Below are positions 1 to 11,884 of a DNA stretch of 64,000 nucleotides, piece after piece. Origin of the DNA: Ambrosia x helenae (lineage: Eukaryota > Streptophyta > Magnoliopsida > Asterales > Asteraceae); assembly GCA_030844895.1 (NCBI GenBank), contig CM061229.1, positions 108,064,975 to 108,128,974 on the forward strand, written 5' to 3'. A program made the position numbers and the translations under genes. The notes beneath the pieces are model-generated. The model had not been told where the DNA came from. It saw nothing but the letters and a program-made list of their open reading frames with translations, and searched no databases. Every line of letters begins with the position of its first letter. The stretch's first letter is position 1.

Positions 1-2044
1 AAAATAAGTTCAACCTAATACATTACAAGCTAAATTCAAATTCAAACAAATAAAAAATAAGTCTCAAATTTCAATGGAATACAATATAAATTCATCAACA
101 TACGAATTAACCCCCTAAATATGCAATAGATGTCTAATTAAACTCCTAAATACTAACCTCTTTGAAATCAAGGCAATATTGAGTTTGATAACTTGAGTAC
201 TTCGACAATTATCATTATGCTATGATTTATTTAAATAACTTGATTCACTGTAACTTCAATTCCAAACACACAATCTTCATGTTACTATTACCAAATATTA
301 AATATGTAACATGTTCCCCATCTTTTTTTAACATTTTTATAGTATATTATATGTATATAAAAAAATATATATTAAAAATTAGAATTATTCGAGCCAAACC
401 GATCCAGCTCGGCTCGTTACGAATCGAGCCGAGCTTGGCTCACTTTCTAACCGATCTGAGCTGGCTCGGCTCAGTTTCAAACCGAGCCATATCGAGTGAG
501 ATTTTTTCGAGCTAAATCCGAGCGAGCTCCGATCCACGAGCTTTTTGGACAGCCCTACTATATACACACACAACTCTCTCTTTTCTCACCCTTAAGTTTA
601 ATCTTTCTCTCACTCTTTTCCAACCGACACTATCACACCCACCCCAATATACCCTCACATGAGGTCCCCTTGGTTATATTTTAATGAGAAAAAATAACTG
701 GGTTTGGGTAAAAGGACGTAACGTGTAAGGGTTTGTAAATACAAATTACGTTTTCTGTAATTTATGTTTTTAAAGGACAGGATTTCCAACCCGCTATAAA
801 CATAAAGGATGATTTTTATAATTTACTCTTTTAATCTTTAAGACGCTCATTAACTATGTATATACACACATCTACGTTAGTTCACCTCCTTTCAAGTGCC
901 TCCTCATTGCAGAAACAACTATTCACCTCCTTTCCATCAACACACATTTTAAACCACCATTGGTGCGACTGATCACGTCTTCAATCACTGTGCTTCTTTC
1001 GATATCCCTAATCGGTTTTAACCGGAATTTATTTTTCCCTTCCATTTATCAATTCAATCCTACTTTATACCATTTGCAATAAGTTTCTATATGGACGGAG
1101 TTGAGAAGAAGACAAGCCGAATCACATGTGATGTTCGTGTGTCCACAGCCGGTGGTTGAATTTGGAGGTCATATGAACCAAATTTTTGGAGTGCAATAAG
1201 AACACATTAACCGTGGGGTAATTGCTTTGATTTAGCTACTGTTTTCATGAAATCTTCTCTTTTTAGGGGTTTGTTTCTTTATTACAAAAAAATATAGCAT
1301 ATACTTTTTCTAAACAAAAAAAAAGGTAATAGACAAGATATGGAGCAAAAAATTGATTATAAGTTTCTTAGTTAATTTATATCAGGTGTTTTGTTATTGT
1401 TAGTTATTGATGTTAGCAACCATTTATATTATTGGGAAATTAACAATTTAGTTTGGTTAGGTAGAGGAATCAAATCTGAAATCTTTGTTTAACACATCAT
1501 AAAACATTTTTAAAACTAAACAAAATTGTTTAAATTCAGATACATAGCCTAAGTAAAGATGTTCCTTCGGCGATTACTAAGCTAAGGCTAGGCAAATTCT
1601 TAATAGTAGAGGAATTCCTACTGTTGAAGTTGATTTGTATACTAATAAAGGAATTTTTAGAGCTTTTGCTCCAAGTTATGCTCCTTTGGAATGTAAGTTC
1701 TCTCATGTTTTGTGATTTAGAATACTTAATTACGTCTGTTAGTAGTGGTTGGAGTAATGTTTTCGACTTATACACATTAGCAAACTTAGCTAAAAATTAA
1801 GAATTAGTAACTTCCGATGAAATGTAAGATGATGATGATGCTTTTATTATTTACTTAATTACTTGCAACATATAAGGAGTCACTCTGATAAACCAGTGGC
1901 CATAGATTTGACCGGATGTTTGACCATGTTAAAAAACATAAGGTGATTTTTATTACATCTTATTTGATACTGCAGTTTATCTCCTCCTAAAAATAGCTGG
2001 AGTGCGTACTTCAATTAGATAGAATTAGAATTAGAATGATTTTT
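1..2044. other. AT-rich intergenic sequence with one repeat remnant
   Basis: I see no supportable gene here. The short open frames lack recognisable domains. Bases about 385-562 form a GC-richer patch in which the words gagccgagc and ctcggctc recur on both strands, ending in ggacagcccta. This looks like a decayed MITE-type repeat, but I could not define its ends. Confidence 0.4.
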
Positions 2045-3516
2045 TGTAACACCCCAACCGATGGCAGAATCATCGAGGTGTCACGTAGTGACGATTGTTC
2101 AAAAGCTCATGGTACTAAAATGTAAACGTTTTATTGGATAATTCAAATTGTCTTACATGGATGAAATAGGAAAAATACAAAAGTCTGAACAAAACATGAA
2201 ATTTGAAATAAATTATTAAACGCAAGCACTAAAATCCAATGCTATGGACCTAAGATCAAACTGCACCTGAAACATGTACAAAATAAGTTTTGTCAACATA
2301 TGAAATGTTGGTGAGCATTCGTAGTTTTAATACATATAGTAAGTTGGAAAAATGTTATACGATTCAAGTGCAAGCTACAGTGCATTTATGTAAACTATGT
2401 ATCATACAAATGAGCGAAATCAATCCTGTGACTGTATAAATGTACTAAAATGAACGGCGGTGTACTTATCCAATAAATGGATAATAACTTAACAATGAAC
2501 ACGGATTCTCCGATGAAAAAGGGGAGAATCACCTAGGTGGGTTGTCAATCCAATAGCGCTATCCAATGTTAAGGTCGGCGTGTACATGGTTAATGATTTC
2601 ACTAAGTACAAATGTATTCTACATGTAATGTCTAAGCATAAAGCACGTATGTAAGCAAATGCACATTGTACTAAAATTGTATTGTAAAAATGTGAACTTG
2701 TATGTGTATTTTGTATAAGTGTACATGTAACACCCCAAAAGTGAATAAAAACAAAATGGGGATAGGAAATACTCACTTTCGCCAAATGACTAGATGACTA
2801 AGCGAGCGTGAAAATGCGAGCAATCCAAAGATTTAACAACGAAACTAGTCCAATTTAGAAGAAAAGAAACCGAATAGGAAAAATATCAAGCTTCCAATTC
2901 GCCAATTATAAGAGCTTATAATCAAAGCTTCAAATGTAGAAGTAATATACTCTAGAAGAAAGGTATGAGGGAGAGTTTAATCGAATTGAAACAATTGATT
3001 TAGAGGTGCAAAGCGTAATAAGTCATAGGTGGGTTTTTATACTAGTTTTGGATTCAATTAGGCTTTAAAATTGGTCAACACAATAAAGTAAGGTTTTAAG
3101 ATAAATTGACTATTTGACTAGGACTTTGACTGAGACTTTGACTAGGACTTTGACTAGGATTTTGACTAGGATTTTGACTGAGACTTTGACTATTTGACTG
3201 TCTTAGCGGACCGCGAGGGCTAAAAAAAATATTTTTTCTAATTTAATCAATTTTAAGTTCTAGACTTGTTTCCTTTTGTTTCTAAGTTGTTTTAGGACCG
3301 AAAATTAAGGGCTTTGAGTATCAAGGTCTGAAACATACGTGCTCGGGTGTAGACGTGAGTATAAAACGTGCAAACTTTTACTTATAAAAATTATAAGTTT
3401 TATTAAATTGTGAAGTTTGGTCCTATTAAAATACGAGGGTTAAAAATGAAAATTTTGAAATGGTTGAGGAACCAATTATGCACATTTATGAAAAGTGAAG
3501 GGTGCAGGTTGTCACA
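2045..3516 (+). mobile_element. probable solo LTR
   Basis: The segment opens with TGTAACACCCCAACCG and closes with GGTTGTCACA, giving TG...CA ends. It is flanked by T-rich sequence on both sides, so a short T-run target duplication is possible but ambiguous. It holds no coding frame. Near its right end (3101-3190) a 12-16 base motif built on gactttgactagg repeats about seven times. A second TGTAACACCCC occurs inside at about 2728. A solo LTR left by recombination is my best reading. Strand is assigned from the TG...CA sense only. Confidence 0.45.
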
Positions 3517-4234
3517 TTTTTTTTGTTTTATATTTGTACAATGAAAATTAGTTAATGGATTTTGATTGTTTAACAAGTAAGGAATACGTTTATATTACGC
3601 TCACCAAAAGAGGATAAGCAACACTCGCTGCTGTAAATTATAAATTATTCACTCCACCGCAACGTGCGAGCTCACAATACAATATCCCGCCCCGCATAAA
3701 CAAATTTTGTACCAGAAACACACGTAGGGGCTCGAATGTAACATATTGTTACTTAGGTGCTTTAACCAACCGGCATAGATTGTTACCTTACTTTCCTCGT
3801 CGTTTTGACGGCGCTTCAAATCAAGCAGAAAACAAACAGCGAGCTAATTAACCAAACAACGTGCAGTCCCGCTGCAATGCGCGAGCTCCTGCTAGTAAAA
3901 TAAAATATAACTAAACATGAGTGACTTTACCCTACATTGGCCCATTAAGACCATTAATACAAGCAAAAGAATAAACCATTAAGATCCATTATAAAGCAGT
4001 ACAACCAAATGTAAGTCCTTACACTCTAGTATCATGTTATGTTATAAAAAAGTACCACCACATACCACACTCAATATCACAATACAATAAACCATTAAGA
4101 TCCATAAAAATTCACATTTTACATCGGTGTTCTTACGGTTCTTTCACGAAAGGTGGGTTTTCAATTAAACCTAATCCTCTCTCTCTATATATATATATAT
4201 ATGATATACATTAAAATATACATATATAAATCCC
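3517..4234. other. intergenic sequence with a Helitron-like 3' end
   Basis: There is no gene. At 3869-3896 the sequence runs from CCCGCTGCAATGCGCGAG to CTAG followed by T, which resembles a Helitron 3' end (GC-rich partial hairpin, then CTAG, then host T). I could not locate a matching 5' TC end, so this is only a candidate. A (TA)n tract lies at about 4188-4203. Confidence 0.35.
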
Positions 4235-4890
4235 CGATTAAACTCCCAAATTGCGCGTTTTCGAACCTAATTGCACGAATTCGGTACTTAACTGCTTCAT
4301 ATGTTTATTGCAGGTCTTAAACGGTGTCCCAAAGACAAAGTCGAAGAAACCAGGAAAAATCTGGACCAAACGGACAGTTGATACACAATCAGTCAAGTCT
4401 GGAAGATGTGCACGGCCGTGCACCTCAGGCGCACGGCCGTGCGGGCTGATTTGGCTCAGACACATAGGGCTGCACTGGCAGTGCGGCTGCTAGTGTACAT
4501 CAGATTCTCGGGCACCTTGATCAGTACCACCGTGCACGTGCCCGTGCGACTCAGAATTCTCGTGTGCACTGCCAGTGCACCAGGCAGTGCACCCCTTGTA
4601 CCAGGACACCACCAGACCCGCATGGCCGTGCGCAACCCAAGATAATTTCAGGATCCAATTGCCCACTTGCCTGTCACATCAAAAGTTAAAGTACAAGGCC
4701 GTGCACTTTATGTGCACGACCGTGCACAAATCAAAACTTGTATAAAAACAGAGCAAAACTTACTGATCAGATATTGGGTTATCTGGGGTCGATCTGAGGC
4801 GCTTTTCTGGGCTAACGGTGTGCTGCACAGGCATGGAACGAGCTCGGGAAGCCATCCGATCCATCCATCATCATCCAATCCATCACATTT
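4235..4890. repeat. repeat unit rich in the GCACGGCCGTGC palindrome
   Basis: The 12-base palindrome GCACGGCCGTGC occurs at about 4410 and 4431. Related forms follow (gcacgtgcccgtgcg, catggccgtgcg, aaggccgtgcac, cacgaccgtgcac), giving at least six GC-rich palindromic words in 330 bases of otherwise AT-rich DNA. Overlapping frames on both strands are a by-product of this composition, not genes. The block may belong to a Gypsy LTR or leader, but I see no PBS, PPT or LTR pair. Confidence 0.4.
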
Positions 4891-6299
4891 GCATTTCTAT
4901 GGTTTGATCTTATAATCTATTTAGGATTCAAATCTGATTTTGTATGTTTATTGTGATGTTTAGTTAGTTAATCGTACGCCTACGGGCAAGAACCCTAGTA
5001 TGTAGTATGTTAAACAATCGTTTGTATAGTTAATCATGTTTTGTATGAATTTGGCGTTTTTCATGTTTGAATCTTGATGATCATAGTGAAACCTTGTTTC
5101 ATTGTTAATGGATTTGTAGTTATGTTTGAATGACTTTGATGATTATCGAATGTGTTAGGCGGATACATGTTGAAAAACCATCCATTTAATCGTTCGGTAG
5201 TAGACTAGTTAACTTGTTAATAAGTTTACACCATGAAACTGTAACCGGGTATTGGTTTGGTTAAAGTTAGTCGAATAATGATTAGAAATGCTTACCGGCA
5301 CGTAAAAGGGTTTTAAAAGCTTAATGGTGCCGTTACTGATCTTTGACACGGTTAATGATCTTTGCTAGTTATTTTGGTAGAAATAGCGATCTTAGTAGAT
5401 TTGTTTTCAAAGTTGGTAAAATGGAATAGGTAGTGAAATGCTCTACTTTATGCTAGTCTCGGTGGTTGTATTGTTATTCGGTATTGCTTTCCTTGATTAG
5501 TGAGGTTAGAAAACTCTTAACGGATGACTAACTTATCTTTAGAAGATTCACATGAGATCATATCAGCTGCTCGCTAATAAACGACTTGAGGTGGTTAACG
5601 TGTATAATTCGTGTTAGCTTTCCATATAGTTGTCATGTTAGGATGTCCGAAAGAGACACTAACTGTCGAAAAATGGGAATGTTGATCACACGCATTTATT
5701 TCATATGATACGTAGATGACATGCTAGGATTGATATATTATAGTCTATATAGTTATATTTTGTATTTGGAGTCTTACATATGTTAATTAGATAATTTAGA
5801 ATTAATTTAGTTTAAAACAAAATTTTCACTATCTTTTCCTACTGGTAAATTGAGGACAGAGTTTAAGTACAATTGCTCTGCGCGCGTCTATGGATCGATA
5901 TCTGGTTCTTATCTGTATATTACTACATATATGACAGGGTACACTTGCCCTATTGTGTGTGTTTTAATATTAAGGTCTAAACCATTTTTATAAATATTAA
6001 AGCAGAACGTGTGTTATTTCATCGCTAAATTATGCGTACTAGCGCGCACGTCAATATATATATATATATATATATATAACAATTACACACAAATACAAAG
6101 TGAATACAAATCACTTAACCTAGATATTGTCGGCCAATTAAAAATCCTTATAACCTATTACAAGAAAAAATAGTTCCTTAAGACATACTATAACACATTA
6201 CATTCGAATATAATTCATTACACCCAAATATGATCATTGAGACTTATTATAATATTTTTTTCACCCAACCATGTTTTAGAAATTCATGTTCACATAGAA
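4891..6299. other. intergenic sequence downstream of UGT copy 1
   Basis: I see no coding frame or RNA gene. A (TA)n tract lies at about 6053-6078. The last 200 bases are the probable 3' untranslated and downstream region of the minus-strand glycosyltransferase. Confidence 0.4.
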
Positions 6300-7285
6300 T
6301 CAAAGTTCATCCTTGGTCCGTGCATCGTTCTTTTGTATCCATTCAATAAAATTGTTAAGATTTTTGTGTGAGCACCCGCCTTTTCTAGTGCTTTTTGAAA
6401 CCTTATCTTTAATATCCAACGCCTTCACTCTAAATGTTTTATCACTGAGCAGCCTATCCATCTTACTCATTATTTCTTCTTGAGTAATAATACCCGTTTC
6501 ATCTTTTTCTAACCCTAGCCCAGTCTTCCATATGTCACAAATGTATGTCTCATTGTGAAACTGATCAGAAAAATATGGCAAACACAAGAAAGGCACTCCG
6601 TTTGTGACACCTTCTAAAGTAGAGTTCCAACCACAGTGACTCATGAAACATGCAACCGAAGGGTGGGATAGTACCTTCTGTTGTGGTGCCCAACTCACGA
6701 TTCTTCCACGGGAACCGACTCTTTCTGTATATCCATCAGGGTAATTAGCTGTGGTCTCCTTGGTCATACCTGGTCGCACCACCCACAAGAATGGCCTGTT
6801 GCTAAGTTCAAGAGCAAGTGCTAGTTCTTCGAACTGAGTTTGGTTGAAAAGAGTAAAGCTCCCAAATGCAACATAAATGACTGAACATGCTGGTTGTTGA
6901 TCAAGCCATTCTACGCAGGCGGCGTCTTCTTGCCAGAAGTGTCCTGCCTGGTTAGCTTGCCGGTTGCTTGCCAGAAGAGGCCTATTGGTGACAGGTTCGG
7001 ATGTAGGCTAAATGCTGCAGCCTCCAGCTCATGACTTGAGTTACATATAAACCATTCCGTTAATCTAGAAGCTTCTACGGCCTGTACTACAACTTGAAAA
7101 AAAGCTTCTATGGTAGCTGGGTCCTCAAAGCACGCCCATGCGAGGTTACATGGTTTTATGGGTGGCATTGTTTCAGACAATTGAATTACCTTATCAGTTA
7201 GAGGTATGCCTGCAATAAAAGGTTCAAGAAAGATTGAAAGAACATCTTCGAGTACGCTTTCATTATTGAAATATAACACAGTTTT

Positions 7286-7559
7286 TGTAATCTTAATCTT
7301 GTGTAGGTTTGCTAAAAAGGAGCAAACCTAAAGGGTGTTTTCGAGATAGTTTTTACATCCTAATAGAAATAGTATAAGTCAAATAGGTCTCTTGTTAGAT
7401 AAATATTATTGTTTAGATAATTGTTATGAGTCCTTGTTAAGTTAGGATTATAGGCTTATAAATAGATGGACCTTTTGTAAGTCTTTAATCAAATCACATC
7501 AAATAATAAGAGCAAGTTTTGGCTTAATCAATTGTGTCTTTGGTAATAATATTCCAACA
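7286..7559 (+). repeat. 5' LTR of the intronic Copia element
   Basis: It is bounded by TG and CA. The GTTTT target duplication lies to its left and the PBS to its right. Confidence 0.88.
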
Positions 7560-8874
7560 ATTGGTATCAGAGCTTGGTACCAGCCGTTTTGAGAGCCGTC
7601 TTCCGAGAGGGGGAGCACCCCCTTACGGGGTTGCGACAGTGATGAAACTCATTGTCAATGAAGACGAAGTAAGAAAAAGGAAAAGCCAGACGGTGATGAT
7701 TTGGAATTACAAAATCATGATTGAATTTAATTTTGAATGGATGGATACTTTGGTCGAAGGTTGAAGACCGTGATAGCCCACCAAGTAATATTGGGTTGAC
7801 AAATCAGAAGGAAAGCGAGGGAGAATTTTGTGAGGGAAGAAACAATGGGTTTTTTCTTTCGAGTCATCGACTGCAACACATTAGTAGCGGGGTTGTGACG
7901 AATTGTACTGGTAAACTTTGATGGTTCGGGATTAGTTTCAGCGGGAGCTATAACTAAGAAAAACCAACGGGTGTGTCGCGGATAAACAAAAGAGCAAGGA
8001 GCTACGGAATTAGTTTAGCGACCGAAAAGACGGAATAACGAGGTGTTATTGTCTTTGTTGATAGTTAATTAAGAAGTGGCGATGGATAGCCAAGTGCAAA
8101 CTGAGCAACACGTTTTTTTTTTTCTAAAACCCAACGAGCGTGTCGCAGGAGAAACAAAAGAGCGAGGAGCTAAGGAATTCGTTTGGCGACCGAAAAGACG
8201 GAATAGCGGGGCGTTATTGTTTTTGTTGGTTATTGATATTCATGGTGGTGAACAGTGGTTCAGGTTAGCCGATATTACGGGGAGTACCGTTTGGGATGGC
8301 AGTGGTGACAAGTGACCAGTTTGCATTGATTTAGTAATGATAAGCTTCACACATTAGCAACTTGTAATCCAGATATGATCAAGACCCGGTCCTTCCCGCC
8401 ATGGATAAAAACGGAGTAAACAGGGTAGGTTATTTTTAATGGCAGATGTATCTAATCGGGATTTGCGGATAGACGGGCAGAAGAAGATTCGTCAAAGCGG
8501 GGTGCTTTGAATCTTGTCGTGTCTAGCAAGGAAAGAAAAAACGGAAGAAGCGGGGAGCTTGTTTTTTTTTCTTTCATCGGTGGTCAAGAACGGTGTAATT
8601 CTGGTGATCCGGGAAGAGGGAGATGTTAAACTTGGAAATGAAGTTGTCGATAACGGTGCGGATGTGAAGCGAGTCCATATCAGAATTAAGGGGGTGAATG
8701 AAGGATAATTCTGATTTAGTTGGATTATCTAAAAAGTTTATTTGGGTTAAAGATAATCAAGTGGAACATATAAGCGGGAATCTACAAAGGGCGGATATTC
8801 TCACTAAAGCTTTGCCAAGGTTGAAGTTCAATGAGATGAAAGGACTCATTAGAGTCACAAGATTAGGGGGTGAA

Positions 8875-9153
8875 TGTAATCTTAATCTTGTGTAGGTTTG
8901 TTAAAAAGGAGCAAACCTAAAGGGTGTTTTTGAGATAGTTTTTACATCCTAATAGAAATCCTAGTATAAGTCAAATAGGTCTCTTGTTAGATAAATATTA
9001 TTGTTTAGATAATTGTTATGAGTTCTTGTTATAAGTTAGGATTATAGACTTATAAATAGATGGACCTTTTGTAAGTCTTTAATCAAATCACATCAAATAA
9101 TAAGAGCAAGTTTTGGCTTAATCAATTGTGTCTTTGATAACAATATTTCAACA
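8875..9153 (+). repeat. 3' LTR of the intronic Copia element
   Basis: It is preceded by a polypurine tract and followed by the second GTTTT. It matches the 5' LTR throughout apart from a few substitutions and short indels. Confidence 0.88.
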
Positions 9154-9811
9154 GTTTTATCTAAATAATAATATGTATCTTTGAATAAAAGTAGATTTTG
9201 TGTTTTCAAATTGTCATCTCTAATAATTAATATACAAAAAATATATAAGCCATGCACTCACCATTCTTGTTTATGATCCCATCATCAATAAGTTTCTGAA
9301 AGGACAATACAGAGGCCAATGTAGCAACTGAGGCAGGCCAGAAGGCTGCACCTCTAATTCCAATCTTCTTAGCCACTTGTATGGCCCATCCCATGCAATC
9401 ATCAGCAATAACACAACTAACTTTATTGCTCTCTTCTTTGTTTATCTTCTCTATTAGTTCTTCAAGCTTGCTGGGCATGGTTTGTAAAATCGACAACGTC
9501 AACTTACAAAGGTTACTCCTGTCCTCCCATGGCTCTAAACCATCAGGGATCGAGACCATCTGCATCATATCCCCAAAACTCTCTTTGTCTAACCAAGTGC
9601 TTGTCACGAGCTTGTGATTGACCTCGGTGTTAATAAATGTGACTCGGATTCCTTGCTTGACTAACCGTTGAGCAAGCTCCATTATAGGCATTACATGGCC
9701 TTGTGCCGGGTAAGGTATTACTACAACATGAGATTTTGCCATGATTTTAAGCTAACTTTTTGTTCGGGAGTGTTTATGAAATGATGATGTTTCTGTACTT
9801 CTTTCAGCTCA

Positions 9812-9820
9812 TTTTTATAG
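9812..9820 (-). promoter_or_regulatory. TATA box of UGT copy 1
   Basis: The minus strand reads CTATAAAAAT about 72 bases before the ATG at 9742. The same motif sits at nearly the same distance in the two sister genes, which supports it as the core promoter. Confidence 0.6.
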
Positions 9821-10061
9821 ACAGAAACGGCCTTGTAGATATTATTTTTTTTATGAATTATTTTTTTTGTCATATATGGCGTGTAATTAGAGTTCCATTT
9901 TCTTGTGGCCTTGATATTAACCTGTTCTCAAAGCAATCAATATGTTGTCGATATTAATCTTGGTTCCATGCTAATTTAATTGCAGGACCATATAACATGT
10001 CTCATTTATGGTTTGATAGACCTCAAAAGATATACCAAAATAGGCAAGTGGACGCCCCAAA

Positions 10062-10619
10062 TCTATCTATATATATAAAAGAAAACGTATATGCTGACGT
10101 GGCGTGCAATGGAGGCCTCAACATTCTTTTGAGAGTGTCACGTGGCATCATAATGGAAAGTTTTTGGTGTTTTTGAATTGTTTCCTTTTTTAATTAAATT
10201 GAGTTATTTTAGGAAAAAAAAATTAAAAATAAATTTAAAATTTTCTCTCTCATATTTCCTCCCATAATTTTTAAACGTTTATATCTTTTATATACGGGAT
10301 TTTTTAAAGAAAAAAATTACACCAAATTAACGAGCGTTTTATTATCTTTCCAACGAGTACCATAGTGCTATATAAAAAACGGAGAAAAAACTGACTATTT
10401 TTTGTGGGGTTTCGTTCATACAGGAAAAAAACACACAAAGTGTTCATGTTATCACGTAAAATTAGATTTTGTGGGGAATATGAGTTATTACTGATTATAA
10501 TACTATGAACATGCAATGATTGAGAGATTTTGTGGTTAGTTAACTTGAACCGTTTGCAATAGATTATCACGTAAAATTAGATTTTTCAACCCCGGGACCC
10601 TCCCGGGATAATAAGCTAG
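10062..10619 (+). mobile_element. non-autonomous Helitron (family H1)
   Basis: The 5' end is TCTATCTATATATATAAAAG directly after a host A. The 3' end is a perfect hairpin, CCCGGGA-CCC-TCCCGGG, then ATAATAAG and CTAG directly before a host T. This is the classic Helitron A|TC...CTAG|T arrangement with no target duplication. There is no Rep/helicase frame in 558 bases. The interior around 10320-10445 matches the interior of the Helitron at 19152-19784. Host sequence on both sides carries a short direct duplication (accaaaataggcaagtggac at about 10034 and 10668) that predates or is independent of the insertion. Confidence 0.85.
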
Positions 10620-11051
10620 TTAACAATATAGGAATTGACTTATGTTTATGCAAATAGACAATCTAAACCAAAATAGGCAAGTGGACGCCGAAAATCAACA
10701 AATAAACTATACCAAACCTTTACCTCATTATCCACCTCATCACATACTTTTATTTGTATTTGTTTTATATTTAATTAATCTATTTATAATTTATTTTAAC
10801 ATTTTGTCATTTATTTATTTTTAATTAAATTTTGATAATAAATTAAAAATAGAAAAATGTATTAAATATAAAAAATATTTAAATAATAAAAATAATATTT
10901 AATATTTCCAACAGCTATTTTCTCAAACGTCCACTTTTCCAACAACTTCTTTCAAACGGCTATTTTTTTTTCTAGCGTCTATACATTTAATTCATTTTCC
11001 AACCCACATTTGCACTTATCAACTCACAATTCACTAGAAACGCTCATAAAA

Positions 11052-11452
11052 ATGGCAAGAAGACGTTGGAGTGAAGATAAAGATATAGCTTTGCTCACAT
11101 CTTGGACTCACATCTCTGAGAACATGGCAACAAGACCGTTTGTTGAGGCCCTATTTAAGGATTCCATCAACGTGTAGGTGAAACCAATCGCTCTTCAAAC
11201 CAAGTTGTTTCAAGGTTTAGGACTCTGTTCATGAAGGTTTGCATATTTAATCAACTCCTCAACATAGTGATGGCTCGCGTTGATGGCATAACAAAGGCGA
11301 AAGCGATTTCTGAGACCCTTCACGCATACCAATTGCAAAACAATAGAATATTTACTCACATCTCGCTATGGCAATTACTAAGAAACCATCCTCGTATGTA
11401 TCCAGTTGTGCATCCGGAGTCCGACTCCGACAGTTCAGGGGCTGATAATTAG
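11052..11452 (+). pseudogene. PIF/Harbinger-type Myb/SANT protein remnant (GST T3-like ORF1)
   Basis: The frame opens at ATG 11052 with MARRRWSEDKDIALLTSW, a Myb/SANT-like start. It hits a stop near 11176. The continuation lies in another frame from about 11155 (FHQRVGETNRSSNQVVSRFR) and runs to the stop at 11450-11452 through KVCIFNQ, KAKAISETLHAY and TFTHISLW-type sequence. The order (basic RRxW start, GETNRS, FR.L, YQ......F, LW..L) matches the short Myb-like proteins encoded by plant Harbinger elements and their domesticated relatives. It is much shorter than a usual copy and has one frameshift. No DDE transposase frame or terminal repeats were found, so it is probably a transposon fossil. 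Confidence 0.6.
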
Positions 11453-11649
11453 TTCAATTATGTAGTTTGTTAAGTTTAATTAAGTAGTTTGTTTAGGTTT
11501 AATCATAATTTTTAAATTATGTTTTTTTTTTAATTTATGTATTTGTCTTTTTTACATTATTTTTAATTTATATATAATGTTTATTTAAACAAAATATTGT
11601 TTTTTAAATTAAAACAAATTCAGTTTAATATTAAAAATGGTTTAATTTA

Positions 11650-11790
11650 TCATCATCATCATACTCAGTTAATCCCACCAATAGCGAAAACTAAGGTAGG
11701 GTCTGAGGAGGGTAAGATGTAGACAACCTTACCTCTATCCCGTGGGAATAGAGAGGCTGCTTCCAGTGAGACCCCCCGAATCAATAGTGG
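11650..11790 (+). mobile_element. Au-like SINE
   Basis: The core 'tagggtctgaggagggtaag', followed by a pyrimidine-rich block and then gagaggctgcttcc, matches the Au SINE family of flowering plants as I know it. A target duplication of about 15 bases flanks it: TTAAAAATGGTTTAATT at 11631-11647 and TTAAAAAATGGTTTAATT at about 11792-11809. Confidence 0.65.
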
Positions 11791-11884
11791 TTTAAAAAAT
11801 GGTTTAATTAAATTATCTTAAAAAAAACGAAAGGGTCAGCTTAAACTCCACTGGACCCGTCCGCTCCACCAAACCATCCCTTGT

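Larger units (their letters stand above)
7286..9153 (+). mobile_element. non-autonomous Ty1/Copia LTR retrotransposon in the UGT copy 1 intron
   Basis: The LTRs are 7286-7559 (274 bp) and 8875-9153 (279 bp). Both start TGTAATCTTAATCTTG and end in AACA. A 5 bp target duplication GTTTT flanks them at 7281-7285 and 9154-9158. The PBS TGGTATCAGAGC (initiator-Met type) is at 7562-7573, two bases after the LTR, and the polypurine tract is AGGGGGTGAA before 8875. The 1.3 kb interior has no gag, protease, integrase or reverse transcriptase. The only recognisable coding piece is the C-terminal tail of Copia RNase H near 8740-8865 (the motif ADILTKALP). Two diverged copies of a block of about 105 bases lie near 7960-8065 and 8137-8240. 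The LTRs differ by roughly 3% plus small indels by eye. The element lies antisense to the host gene and wholly inside its intron. Confidence 0.9.
6300..9742 (-). pseudogene. UGT83A-type UDP-glycosyltransferase, copy 1 (one-base frameshift)
   Basis: This would be a cytosolic family-1 glycosyltransferase moving sugar from a UDP-sugar to a small lipophilic acceptor. Exon 1 is 9742-9262 and starts MAKSHVVVIPYPAQGHVMP, with the catalytic His in AQGH. The intron is 9261-7210 (GTGAGT...TTGCAG, phase 1). Exon 2 is 7209-6300 and carries the PSPG box from WAPQQKV to YFSDQ. Exon 2 is broken near 6979-6982. Upstream the frame reads to LSPIG, and the expected continuation (PLLASNR) lies one frame over, which fits loss of a single C in a CC/CCC run. 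Without repair, translation ends in an early stop near 6911. Exon lengths (481 + 910) are one base short of a multiple of three, consistent with that deletion. The intron carries a Copia insertion. A Leu replaces the Trp seen in the two sister copies near the end of the PSPG box. The lesion could be a sequencing error. Confidence 0.85.

Noticed and set aside
4238..4493. Arg/Pro/Cys-rich frames on both strands
   Set aside because: Arise from the GC-rich palindrome cluster, with no homologue or domain recognised.
7560..8715. Several open frames between the LTRs of the intronic Copia element
   Set aside because: Short, repetitive, with no gag or pol motifs. Only the RNase H tail near 8740-8865 is recognisable.
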